Shown here: positions 56,261-64,000 of the stretch, in pieces
Layout: every line of letters begins with the position of its first letter
How positions within the stretch are numbered: the first letter of the stretch is position 1
Source of the DNA: an uncultured Paracoccaceae bacterium
GTDB taxonomy: Bacteria; Pseudomonadota; Alphaproteobacteria; Rhodobacterales; Rhodobacteraceae
Assembly: GCA_947495295.1 (NCBI GenBank)
Contig: CANLYJ010000005.1
Span: forward strand, 62,001 to 126,000
DNA: 64,000 bases
Reading direction: 5' to 3'
Translations under genes and position numbers: made by a program
The notes under the pieces: generated by a model
Databases searched by the model: none
Seen by the model: the letters and a program-made list of their open reading frames with translations, nothing else
Told to the model about the DNA's origin: nothing

Positions 56261-56381
56261 CAAAACATAATTGGTTCGCAATCTCAAGCAAATGACGCTA
56301 GCCTGATTGGAAATATCCTTATGAGAGATTCTGGTTGCTGAAATCATAGAACACGTACCGAGGGAGAGGCTTCTGTAAGAC

Positions 56382-57353
56382 GTGCCGCTTTTAGATACAC
56401 AAAACCTGACCGTTTCCTTGACCCAAGACGGGATTGAAACGCCGCTTGTGCGGGATGTTTCGTTCAGCGTCGAACGCGGTGAAACCCTTGCCATTGTCGG
56501 GGAAAGCGGATCGGGCAAATCGGTATCGTCGCTCGCGATCATGGGGCTGTTGGCCAAGGCGCTGCAGATTCAATCGGGTCGTATTCTGTTCGAAGGGCGC
56601 GATCTGCGCCACCTTGATGACGAGGCGCTGCGGCAAATGCGCGGTCGCGATATGTCCATGGTCTTTCAGGAACCCATGACATCGCTTAACCCGGTGCGCA
56701 GCATTGGGTCGCAAATCATCGAAAGCATCGAAGAGAACCTTGGCTTCTCGCGATCTGATGCCCGCGCACGTGCGATTGACCTGCTGAAAGAAGTCGGCGT
56801 CGCGGATGCCGAACGTCGGCTCAAGCAATATCCGCACCACTTTTCGGGCGGGATGCGACAACGTGTCATGATTGCGATTGCACTGGCCGCAGAACCCAAA
56901 CTGATCATCGCGGACGAACCAACAACCGCGCTTGACGTGACCATTCAGGCGCAGATTCTCGACCTGATGGCGCGTATCTGCAAGGATCACGGCACGGCGC
57001 TTATCCTGATTACGCATAACCTTGGTATCGTCGCGCGCTACGCGCAAAGGGTAAATGTCATGTATGGGGGCCGGATCGTTGAATCCGGTAATGCGCGCGC
57101 GATCTACAATGCCCCGCGCCATCCCTATAGCGAAGGATTGCTGCAATCCGTACCGCGTCTGGATCAGGACCGCAGTATTCCACTGAAACCGATCCAGGGC
57201 AGTCCGGCTGATCCGTTCACGTCGATTTCCGGGTGCCGGTTTCATCCGCGCTGTCCCTACGCCGCGGATATTTGCAAGCAAGAGGTGCCCCCATTTACAG
57301 CCGGTGTGGCCTGCCACTTTCCCCTGACCGCCGATACATTGGAGCCCGCGTGA
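56382..57353 (+). CDS. Peptide-type ABC importer 2, ATP-binding subunit (DppD-like)
   Basis: The 323-residue product has Walker A GESGSGKSVSSLAIMGLL, the signature FSGGMRQRVMIAIALA, Walker B LIIADEPTTALD and the OppD/DppD C-terminal cysteine motif with GCRFHPRCPYA and C near ADIC. It starts at GTG 56382 with a purine-rich stretch upstream. It overlaps the DppF-like gene by one base (TGATG). Confidence 0.91.
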   Translation: MPLLDTQNLTVSLTQDGIETPLVRDVSFSVERGETLAIVGESGSGKSVSSLAIMGLLAKALQIQSGRILFEGRDLRHLDDEALRQMRGRDMSMVFQEPMTSLNPVRSIGSQIIESIEENLGFSRSDARARAIDLLKEVGVADAERRLKQYPHHFSGGMRQRVMIAIALAAEPKLIIADEPTTALDVTIQAQILDLMARICKDHGTALILITHNLGIVARYAQRVNVMYGGRIVESGNARAIYNAPRHPYSEGLLQSVPRLDQDRSIPLKPIQGSPADPFTSISGCRFHPRCPYAADICKQEVPPFTAGVACHFPLTADTLEPA

Positions 57354-58366
57354 TGACGGCCCTTCTGCGTATCGATGATGTCTCTGTCCACTTCCCAATT
57401 CGCAAGGGTCTGCTGCAAAAGCAGGTTGGTGAGGTGCGGGCCGTCGAAGGTGTAACACTATCGCTTAAGCGGGGCGAAGCCTTTGGGCTGGTTGGCGAAT
57501 CCGGATGTGGCAAGACCACCCTTGCGCGGACCGTCTTGCGATTGGTTGATCCGACCTCGGGCGCCATCTGGTTTGATGGCACGAATGTCAGCGGGCTCAG
57601 GGGCAAGGCGCTTGCCCCCTATCGCAAACAGGTCGCAGCCATATTTCAGGATCCGTTCTCATCCCTTAACCCGCGTATGACGTCCGGCCAGATTCTGTCG
57701 GAAGTCCTGCATGTGCATGCATTTGACGGCAGCATCCCGGATCGGGTGTCAGAGCTTTTGTCGCTTTGCGGTCTGGCACCACGCTTTGCTGATCTTTACC
57801 CGCACGAGATGTCGGGCGGTCAGCGGCAACGGGTCGGGATCGCGCGTGCGCTGGCACTGGATCCCGAACTGATCGTCTGTGACGAAGCGGTCAGCGCGCT
57901 GGACGTGTCCATTCAGGCGCAGATCATCAACCTTTTGGAAGAGTTACGGGTCAAATTCGGGCTGACCTACCTGTTCATCGGCCATGATCTGTCCGTTGTT
58001 CGGCACCTGTGTGACAGGCTGGCGGTGATGTATCTGGGCCGGATCATGGAAACCGGCACATCCGATGAAATCTTCTCATCACCGCGCCATCCTTACACAC
58101 AAGCGCTGATAGATGCCGTGCCAGCCCCCGACCCGGACGGGGAAGACGCAAGAGAGCATGTGAACCTTGCCGGTGAAATTCCTAGCCCGCTCGATCCGCC
58201 ATCGGGCTGTGTGTTTCATACCCGCTGCCCAATCGCCTTTTCAAAATGCGCCACCGATGTTCCACCGCTGCAACGGCTTGGCGGACACCATGCCGCGTCC
58301 TGTTTCGCGATCGATCAGAACAAGAAAACGACGGATCCCAAGATCCGCAATGCGCAATCACAATGA
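57353..58366 (+). CDS. Peptide-type ABC importer 2, ATP-binding subunit (DppF-like)
   Basis: The 337-residue product has Walker A GESGCGKTTLARTVLRL, MSGGQRQRVGIARALAL, LIVCDEAVSALDVSIQ and the C-terminal motif CVFHTRCPIAFSKC. ATG 57353 follows GGAG at good spacing and overlaps the DppD-like stop. The two ATPase subunits drive the permeases encoded at 60206 and 61153. Confidence 0.91.
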   Translation: MTALLRIDDVSVHFPIRKGLLQKQVGEVRAVEGVTLSLKRGEAFGLVGESGCGKTTLARTVLRLVDPTSGAIWFDGTNVSGLRGKALAPYRKQVAAIFQDPFSSLNPRMTSGQILSEVLHVHAFDGSIPDRVSELLSLCGLAPRFADLYPHEMSGGQRQRVGIARALALDPELIVCDEAVSALDVSIQAQIINLLEELRVKFGLTYLFIGHDLSVVRHLCDRLAVMYLGRIMETGTSDEIFSSPRHPYTQALIDAVPAPDPDGEDAREHVNLAGEIPSPLDPPSGCVFHTRCPIAFSKCATDVPPLQRLGGHHAASCFAIDQNKKTTDPKIRNAQSQ

Positions 58367-58389
58367 ACTTTTCTACAGGGAGACTGAAA

Positions 58390-60162
58390 ATGAAAGATGA
58401 TGATCTGATGAAAGCCGCCGAGGCCGAAATCCGCGACGCACATGATTTCGACCCGCGCGATCCCTTGTTCGGGCTTAGCCGGGCCGAGATGAGCGGGCCG
58501 CGACTATCGCGGCGCGCCACCTTGCGCCTGCTGGCGGCAGGTGGTGCCTTGACGGTGGCGCATGTACTGCCGGGTCTGCGCCCAACCCCGGCAATGGCGG
58601 ACGGCCACGGGGGTGGCGAATTGCGCTGCGCCTGGGCTGGCGTTGCAGAAATCGTGACGCTTGATCCGGCACGGATCAATCAGGTGCTGCAATTCCAGAT
58701 CGCCTCAAACGTGATGTCGGGCCTGATGCATATCAACAACGAACTGGTGGCCGAGGGCGATCTGGCGGAAAGCTGGGAAATCTCTGCTGATGGGCTGATC
58801 TACACGATCAAACTGCGTGAGGGCGTCACCTTCCACAATGGCGATGCGTTCAATGCCGATGATGTTCTTTACACGTTCGAACGGTCTAGCGATGCCGAAA
58901 AATCCATCCACAGCCGGGTGATTGCCAATGTCGCAAGCCTTGAGAAACTGAACGATTTCGAGGTGCAATTCACGCTTACCAAACCGCAAGCCTCGTTCCT
59001 GACCAAAGCACTGGAGCGCGCATCGGGTCGCGCCATGACAATCGTGTCTCGCGGCGCAATCGAGGAAATGGGCCTGTCGCAATACGGCCTGACGCCTGTG
59101 GGCACCGGCCCGTTCCGCATCACCGAACACCAGTTGGGCGGCTCTGTCGTGATGGAGAAATTTGCCGATTACTTCGACCCGGAACGCCCGAAGCTCGACA
59201 AGATCACCATAACACCCGTCGACGGGACAGAACCGCTGGCCGCAGCACTCGAAGCAGGCGATATCGACTATATCGGCGGTAACCCGGTGCCAAGCGAATT
59301 GTTGGATCGGTTCAAGGCGAACCCTGATCTGACGGTCGATATCAAGCCCGGACCCGGTTTCCAGTCGATCTGGATCAACCCGTGGCACGAGGCCATGCGG
59401 GTTGAGGACTTCAACAAACCGCTGGAAGAGTTGAAGGCCGAGAAGGGCTTCAAGGTCCGCCTCGCCTTGGCCAAGGCGCTCGACCGTGACCTGTTCGTCC
59501 AGCAGGCGATGTTCGGGAATGGTATTCCCGCCTATGGGTCGATCAACGCGGCGATGGGATTCTATTACGACGATAGCCTGGCTGACACGTCCGAACAGGC
59601 GTTCGATCCTGAAGGCGCACAACAATTGATGGCCGATGCGGGCTATCCCGGCGGTGAAGGCTTCCCGACGCTCAAGTTGCAGACCACGCCCAACACGCGG
59701 CGTGCGGGTCTTGTCGTGGCCAATATCTACAAGCAGGTGCTGGGTATCAACGTAGAGGTTGATCCGCAGGAATTCTCGGTCGGGATCGAACAGTTCAACA
59801 AACTGGACTTTGATCTGCGCCTTGGTGGTTCGGGCGGGGATTACGACCCCGATGACGGGCTGGTCGACTGGATGCAGACCGGTTCCAAGTTCAACGGACC
59901 GGACCGAGACAAGGATCAGTATCCCTTCGGGTTCTGGAGCGAGACGGAATCTGATGCGCTGGTTGACGAACAGGCCGCCACCGCCGATCCAGAGGCGCGG
60001 CGCGAACTTGTGATGAAAGCCAACCGGATCACATCGGACAAGGTATGCTGCGGCTTCCTGTTCCATCCGGTTGATGCGCTGGTGCATTCGAACCGGGTGA
60101 CCGTGCCTGCCGAAAGCCGGATACCCGGTTTGCACGATTTTGACCGCGTCACCCTCTCGTGA
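58390..60162 (+). CDS. Solute-binding protein family 5, importer 2
   Basis: The 590-residue product is a family 5 binding protein: LAESWEISADGLIYTIKLRE, GVTFHNGDAFNADDVLYTFE and GTGPFRITEHQLGG. Its Tat-like signal SRRATLRLLAAGGALTVAHV has the twin arginines at residues 41-42, after an acidic 40-residue N-terminal extension that is unusual. The ATG at 58390 follows GGGAG. Ligand unknown; neighbours suggest amide- or gamma-glutamyl-containing solutes. Confidence 0.89.
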   Translation: MKDDDLMKAAEAEIRDAHDFDPRDPLFGLSRAEMSGPRLSRRATLRLLAAGGALTVAHVLPGLRPTPAMADGHGGGELRCAWAGVAEIVTLDPARINQVLQFQIASNVMSGLMHINNELVAEGDLAESWEISADGLIYTIKLREGVTFHNGDAFNADDVLYTFERSSDAEKSIHSRVIANVASLEKLNDFEVQFTLTKPQASFLTKALERASGRAMTIVSRGAIEEMGLSQYGLTPVGTGPFRITEHQLGGSVVMEKFADYFDPERPKLDKITITPVDGTEPLAAALEAGDIDYIGGNPVPSELLDRFKANPDLTVDIKPGPGFQSIWINPWHEAMRVEDFNKPLEELKAEKGFKVRLALAKALDRDLFVQQAMFGNGIPAYGSINAAMGFYYDDSLADTSEQAFDPEGAQQLMADAGYPGGEGFPTLKLQTTPNTRRAGLVVANIYKQVLGINVEVDPQEFSVGIEQFNKLDFDLRLGGSGGDYDPDDGLVDWMQTGSKFNGPDRDKDQYPFGFWSETESDALVDEQAATADPEARRELVMKANRITSDKVCCGFLFHPVDALVHSNRVTVPAESRIPGLHDFDRVTLS

Positions 60163-60175
60163 CTGAAAAGAAGAA

Positions 60176-60197
60176 GGGCGGGCCACACGGCCCGTCC
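60176..60197 (+). promoter_or_regulatory. Intercistronic stem-loop after the importer 2 binding-protein gene
   Basis: GGGCGGGCC and GGCCCGTCC form a nine-pair stem with one G-T pair and the loop ACAC, between the binding-protein stop and the DppB-like start, with no T run. Such stems in binding-protein operons commonly protect the upstream message and lower permease expression; this role is inferred. Confidence 0.6.
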
Positions 60198-60205
60198 GTG
60201 CCCTG

Positions 60206-61153
60206 ATGCTAGGTTATATCCTCAGACGCCTTGTCGGCGCGGTGCTGGTCATGCTGGCGGTGGCCACGCTTGTCTTTTTCATGATCCGGCTGGTGCCAGG
60301 CGATCCGATTGCGGCAATGCTCGCCGATGCGGGCAGCCAAGAGGCGCGCGAGGCGATGACCCGGCGACTTGGGCTAGACCAGCCGGTCATTGTCCAGTTC
60401 TTTTATTGGTTCGGTAACATGTTGCAGGGCGATCTGGGCGCGTCGATCTATGGATCGAACCAACCGGTGATGAAAATCCTGATGGAGGCACTGCCAAAGA
60501 CGCTATCACTGGCTCTCATATCCTTTCTGATCGCGATTACCATTGCGATTCCCGCTGGCATCATTGCGGCCACGCGCAAGAATTCAGCCGCGGATGTCGG
60601 GGTTTCGCTTTTTGCGTTTCTGGGGCTCTCCATGCCGGATTTCTGGTTGGCGATCATCCTGATCATTGTCTTCGCAGCCAATCTGCAATGGCTGCCTGCA
60701 ATCGGATACGCCCCGCTGGCAGACGGGTTCTGGCCATGGCTCAGCCACCTGATCCTGCCCGGCATCGCCATCGGAACTGGATTTTCAGCGATTATCGCCC
60801 GGATGATCCGGTCCTCCATGCTGGAGGTCATGCAGGCCGACTACATGCGCACGGCGGCGTCCAAAGGTTTGACCCAGCGGGTCGTTCTGATGCGCCACGC
60901 CTTCCCCAATGCGTTGATTCCCGTCATCACCGTGATTGGCATCGCCTTCGCCCTTTTGATCTCGGGGGCGGTTGTTGTTGAAAACGTGTTCTCGATCAAA
61001 GGGCTGGGAAGGGTCCTGATCCAGGGCATCCAGAACCGGGACTATCCCGTCGTGCAAGGCGCCGTCCTGCTGATTTCGGCGTTTTTCGTTCTCACAAACC
61101 TTGTCGTTGACCTGCTTTATGCGGTGATCGACCCGCGCATCCGGTATTCCTAA
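60206..61153 (+). CDS. Peptide-type ABC importer 2, permease (DppB-like)
   Basis: The 315-residue product begins MLGYILRRLVGAVLVMLAV, the usual DppB start, has about six helices, LVPGDPIAAML, and the EAA loop DYMRTAASKGLTQRVVLMRH. It overlaps the next permease by one base (TAATG). Length is normal. Confidence 0.92.
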   Translation: MLGYILRRLVGAVLVMLAVATLVFFMIRLVPGDPIAAMLADAGSQEAREAMTRRLGLDQPVIVQFFYWFGNMLQGDLGASIYGSNQPVMKILMEALPKTLSLALISFLIAITIAIPAGIIAATRKNSAADVGVSLFAFLGLSMPDFWLAIILIIVFAANLQWLPAIGYAPLADGFWPWLSHLILPGIAIGTGFSAIIARMIRSSMLEVMQADYMRTAASKGLTQRVVLMRHAFPNALIPVITVIGIAFALLISGAVVVENVFSIKGLGRVLIQGIQNRDYPVVQGAVLLISAFFVLTNLVVDLLYAVIDPRIRYS

Positions 61154-62040
61154 TGAGCGATCTTACACTTGATCCCGCCCCGCCCGTTGATGCACCGCAG
61201 GTGAAGCGGAAGAATCGATTTCGCAGCGTCTTTGCGCGTGACCGCAAGGCGCAATTCGGTCTTGTCATTCTTGCGCTCTTCATTCTGGGTGCGCTTCTTG
61301 CACCGTTCCTTGCCCCCTATGATCCAAACGAAATGACGCTCAACATGATGAGCAGCCCGTCAGGCGATAACCTGCTGGGCACGGATGATCTGGGGCGCGA
61401 TCTTTTTTCACGCATCCTGTGGGGCACGCAGATTTCGCTGTTTGTGGGTGTGGCAACGGTAACGCTGGCGCTGGTCTTTGGCGTGCTTCTGGGGGTGCTT
61501 GCCGGGTATTATGGCGGCTGGATCGACATGGTGATCATGCGCTATATCGACCTGCAATGGGCCTTCCCGAACTTCATCATCGCGGTCTATCTGGTGGCTG
61601 TATTTGGCACCGGCCTGCTGAACGTCATTGTGGCCATTGCTCTGGCGTTTCTGGATGATTTCGCCCGGATTGCGCGGTCCATGGTGCTGACCCTGAAGGA
61701 AGAACAGTTCATAGATGCCGCACGGGTTCAGGGGTTTTCGGACCTGCGCATCATGCTGCGGCATATCCTACCGAATGCGATGGCACCGATCATTGTGCAG
61801 GCGACAGTGTCGGTCTCCTATGCCATTCTGGGCGAAGCGTCACTGTCTTTCCTGGGCCTTGGTGTTCGCGCGGATACGCCAACCTGGGGACTGATCCTGT
61901 CGGATGGGCGCAGTTTTATCAGCCGCGCCTGGTGGCTGGGTGTCTTTCCTGGTCTTGCAATCATGCTGGTTGTGCTGTCAATCAACTTCATCGGCGACGC
62001 ATTGCGCGACGCGCTGGACGTCAGAGAGACCGATATCTAG
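61153..62040 (+). CDS. Peptide-type ABC importer 2, permease (DppC-like)
   Basis: The 295-residue product has the DppC layout: a cytoplasmic N-terminus, LVILALFILGALLAPFLAPY, LLGTDDLGRDLFSRILWGTQ, and the EAA loop FIDAARVQGFSDLRIMLRH, with ALRDALDVRE at the end. It completes importer 2. The GntR gene starts 31 bases after its stop and is probably on the same transcript. Confidence 0.92.
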   Translation: MSDLTLDPAPPVDAPQVKRKNRFRSVFARDRKAQFGLVILALFILGALLAPFLAPYDPNEMTLNMMSSPSGDNLLGTDDLGRDLFSRILWGTQISLFVGVATVTLALVFGVLLGVLAGYYGGWIDMVIMRYIDLQWAFPNFIIAVYLVAVFGTGLLNVIVAIALAFLDDFARIARSMVLTLKEEQFIDAARVQGFSDLRIMLRHILPNAMAPIIVQATVSVSYAILGEASLSFLGLGVRADTPTWGLILSDGRSFISRAWWLGVFPGLAIMLVVLSINFIGDALRDALDVRETDI

Positions 62041-62071
62041 TCGATGTCAAAGCCATCAGAGGGCCCGCTGA

Positions 62072-62809
62072 ATGAACAAGGTGACTGCAATCGATGTCAG
62101 ACGCTATGTGGTCGACCTGCTTATGAATGGCAGTCTGGCTGCCAATGCGCGGCTGCCAACCGAACGGGAATTGTCCGAAGCAACAGGCGCCTCGCGCCGC
62201 GTTGTACGGCAAGCCCTGTCTTCGATTGAGGCAGAGGGGCTGATATGGCGGCGGCAGGGAAAGGGCACGTTCGCAGGCCAGCCAATTGAACCGGTCAGCG
62301 CATTGGCCGCCGAGATCAATCAAACAGCCGAACCCATTGAGGTGATGGAGGCCCGGCTTTGCATCGAACCAGAGATCGCGGCCCTTTGCGCAACGCGGGC
62401 CACATCGGATGAGGTCGCGCGTATGTGGGCGCTGGCCCGTCTGCATTACGACGTCGAGGATGATGAGGTGACAGAGCTTTGGGATTCTGCGCTTCACCGC
62501 CTGATCGCACGATGCGCCCGCAATCGGCCTTTGCAGACCGCCTATACACTGCTTGATGACACCCGCGCGAGCAGAGATTGGCAGGGCATGCGCGCGCGGA
62601 CCCGTTCGGAAAGGTCGCTGCGCGAAACGATGGCGCAGCATATCGCGATTGTGCGCGCGATTGAGGCCGGGGATGCCAGTGCTGCACGCGAGGCGATGCG
62701 CGATCACCTTCTGACCCGGATCAATGCTATGTTCCAGGCGGCAGCGCTGGCCGGCACAACAGCCGCCGACAGCGATATCACCTATGATCATGAGGCTTCA
62801 CATGTCTGA
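62072..62809 (+). CDS. GntR family transcriptional regulator (FadR/FCD type)
   Basis: The 245-residue product has an N-terminal winged helix (LPTERELSEATGASRRVVRQ, then GLIWRRQGKGTFAG) and a C-terminal all-helical FCD ligand domain (VMEARLCIEPEIAALCA, FHRxL-like LHRLIARCARN, and the histidines of EHxxI-like QHIAIVRAIEAGD). Such proteins usually repress a nearby catabolic operon until its substrate binds. ATG 62072 follows AGAGGG. It overlaps the amidase start by 8 bases. Confidence 0.88.
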   Translation: MNKVTAIDVRRYVVDLLMNGSLAANARLPTERELSEATGASRRVVRQALSSIEAEGLIWRRQGKGTFAGQPIEPVSALAAEINQTAEPIEVMEARLCIEPEIAALCATRATSDEVARMWALARLHYDVEDDEVTELWDSALHRLIARCARNRPLQTAYTLLDDTRASRDWQGMRARTRSERSLRETMAQHIAIVRAIEAGDASAAREAMRDHLLTRINAMFQAAALAGTTAADSDITYDHEASHV

Positions 62810-64000
62810 CACGCCCTTTACTTCGGCTGATATCGCAGCGGCAGAACGGCTGGTCGGCGTGACCTATACGGCGCAGGAACGGGCGCAGATGCTGGATAAT
62901 CTGGAAGGGCAGATTGCCGCAGCACAGGCGCGCAGGGTGGTCGATCTGCCGAATGCGTCGCCCATGGCGCTGCGCTTCGACCCGCGCCTTCCGGGATTCA
63001 AAATGCCGACTGACAGCGGCGTTTCGGTGCGCGCGGTCGACAGACCGCTGCCAACAGATGACGCCGATATCGCCTTTGCAACCTTGCCCGAACTGTCCAG
63101 TTGGATCGCCTCGGGGGCGCTCACCAGCCGCCGCCTGACCGAGATTTATTTGACCCGGATCGCGGCGCTTAACCCGACATTGTTCTGTTTTGCGACCGTC
63201 ACAGCGGATTTGGCGCTGTCAGAAGCTGACACGATGGATGGGCTGACCCGCAAAGGTCAAAGCCTCGGTCCGTTACACGGGGTACCCTACGGGTTGAAAG
63301 ACCTCTTCGATACGCAGGATGTCGTCACCGGCTGGGGGGCAGAACCATATCGCGACCGGGTGCCGGACACGGATGCGCGCATCGTCACGCTTTTGCGGGC
63401 GGCGGGTGCGGTCCTGCTGGGCAAGACGACGGTCGGGGCATTGGCCTATAACGATATCTGGTATGGTGGCCAAACCCGTAACCCGTGGAATCCGCAAGAA
63501 GGCGCATCCGGTTCAAGTGCGGGGTCGGCCTCGGCCACGGCTGCGGGGCTATGTGGTTTTTCGATTGGCACCGAAACGCTTGGCTCCATCACATCGCCAT
63601 GCCAACGCTGTGGGACAACGGGTTTGCGCCCGACTTTCGGAAGGGTCAGCCGCACAGGTGCGATGGCATTGTGCTGGTCGCTCGACAAGGTTGGTCCGAT
63701 CTGCCGTGGGGTAGAAGACACCGCATTGGTGCTTGACGCATTGAACGGGGCGGATACGGATGATCTGGGGTCCATTGCAGCGCCTTTCAGCTATGACGCG
63801 CAGCGCGATATCAGCGGGCTGAAACTGGGCTACCTGCCTGAAGCCTTTGGCGACGGGGCGACCGATGTCGATCACGCCGCACTGACCGCGGCAAAGGAAC
63901 TGGGCGTCAACGTGGTTGAAACATCGTTGCCTGACCTGCCCTACGACGCGCTGATGAATATCGTCTACGCAGAAGCCGCCGCCGCCTTTGAACAGCTCAC
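62802..64000 (+). CDS. Amidase (amidase signature family), 3' end outside the window
   Basis: About 399 residues are visible before the window edge. The amidase-signature triad is K166 (PYGLKDLF), the serine in GASGSSAGS (S239) and the nucleophile S262 in GTETLGSITSP; LGS replaces the commoner GGS. Members hydrolyse small amides, indoleacetamide, allophanate or Glu-tRNA intermediates. The first 90 residues before the signature domain resemble AtzF/indoleacetamide-hydrolase-like long forms only loosely. Linked to the GntR regulator and importer 2. Confidence 0.86.
   Translation, partial: MSDTPFTSADIAAAERLVGVTYTAQERAQMLDNLEGQIAAAQARRVVDLPNASPMALRFDPRLPGFKMPTDSGVSVRAVDRPLPTDDADIAFATLPELSSWIASGALTSRRLTEIYLTRIAALNPTLFCFATVTADLALSEADTMDGLTRKGQSLGPLHGVPYGLKDLFDTQDVVTGWGAEPYRDRVPDTDARIVTLLRAAGAVLLGKTTVGALAYNDIWYGGQTRNPWNPQEGASGSSAGSASATAAGLCGFSIGTETLGSITSPCQRCGTTGLRPTFGRVSRTGAMALCWSLDKVGPICRGVEDTALVLDALNGADTDDLGSIAAPFSYDAQRDISGLKLGYLPEAFGDGATDVDHAALTAAKELGVNVVETSLPDLPYDALMNIVYAEAAAAFEQL

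Noticed and set aside
58705..60186. Long open frame on the minus strand opposite the importer 2 binding-protein gene
   Set aside because: It is the antisense shadow of a clear family 5 binding protein, has no recognisable motif and no ribosome site.
63273..63875. Minus-strand frames opposite the amidase
   Set aside because: The plus-strand amidase has all catalytic motifs; the opposing frames are shadows.
1..64000. Insertion sequences, prophage, CRISPR arrays, tRNA or rRNA genes
   Set aside because: No transposase, integrase, Cas gene, regular repeat-spacer pattern or tRNA-like cloverleaf was found in the intergenic gaps.

Overview
The window looks like a chromosomal segment of an alphaproteobacterium of the Rhodobacteraceae/Roseobacter group, possibly close to Loktanella or Yoonia; the genus guess is weak. 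This rests on protein sequence character, the moderately high GC and the gene order secB, dnaQ, coaE, aroE, maf | hemJ, rho, mnmE, mnmG, rsmG, parA, parB, which is the neighbourhood of the replication origin in Caulobacter and relatives. No insertion sequence, prophage, CRISPR array, tRNA or rRNA gene was seen.

Bases 1-13,700 are the probable origin region. A leftward run (maf, aroE, coaE, dnaQ) and a rightward run (hemJ to parB) diverge from an AT-rich 405-base gap (3445-3849). This is the only gene-free stretch over 300 bases. It has a perfect DnaA box, several near matches, an AT-rich 13-mer like an unwinding element, and a perfect TTAA-N7-TTAA CtrA box. Two perfect 16-base parS palindromes lie 3.2 and 5.1 kb to the right, inside the first codons of mnmG and rsmG, with parA and parB just beyond. 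I call this oriC plus the centromere region. hemW, rdgB and rph follow on the minus strand.

Bases 13,700-48,200 are a dense housekeeping region: heat shock (hrcA, grpE, hslO), DNA repair (mutS), malic enzyme with a PfkB kinase, methionine sulfoxide reductase, an aminotransferase and sulfotransferase-like pair, argG, two Nudix hydrolases, a tRNA nucleotidyltransferase, a LysE exporter, a pair of ABC exporters, an RNA methyltransferase, an envelope cluster (two L,D-transpeptidases around a CAP-domain lipoprotein), a Hanks-type kinase, a chemoreceptor, hemH, comF, a glutaredoxin, a nitrilase-family amidase, a MarR regulator, ubiG and a prolyl aminopeptidase. Many genes overlap by 1-12 bases, both head-to-tail and tail-to-tail.

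Bases 48,200-64,000 are a solute-scavenging region. One complete Opp/Dpp-type ABC importer (two permeases, a fused double ATPase, a Tat-exported binding protein) ends at a strong terminator. After it, a minus-strand pair (a DUF1028 protein and a gamma-glutamyltransferase-family enzyme) diverges from a second complete importer, which continues into a FadR-type GntR regulator and an amidase cut by the window end. This second block reads as an uptake and hydrolysis module for small amide or gamma-glutamyl compounds; the substrate is unknown. It is my best candidate for an incompletely described system.
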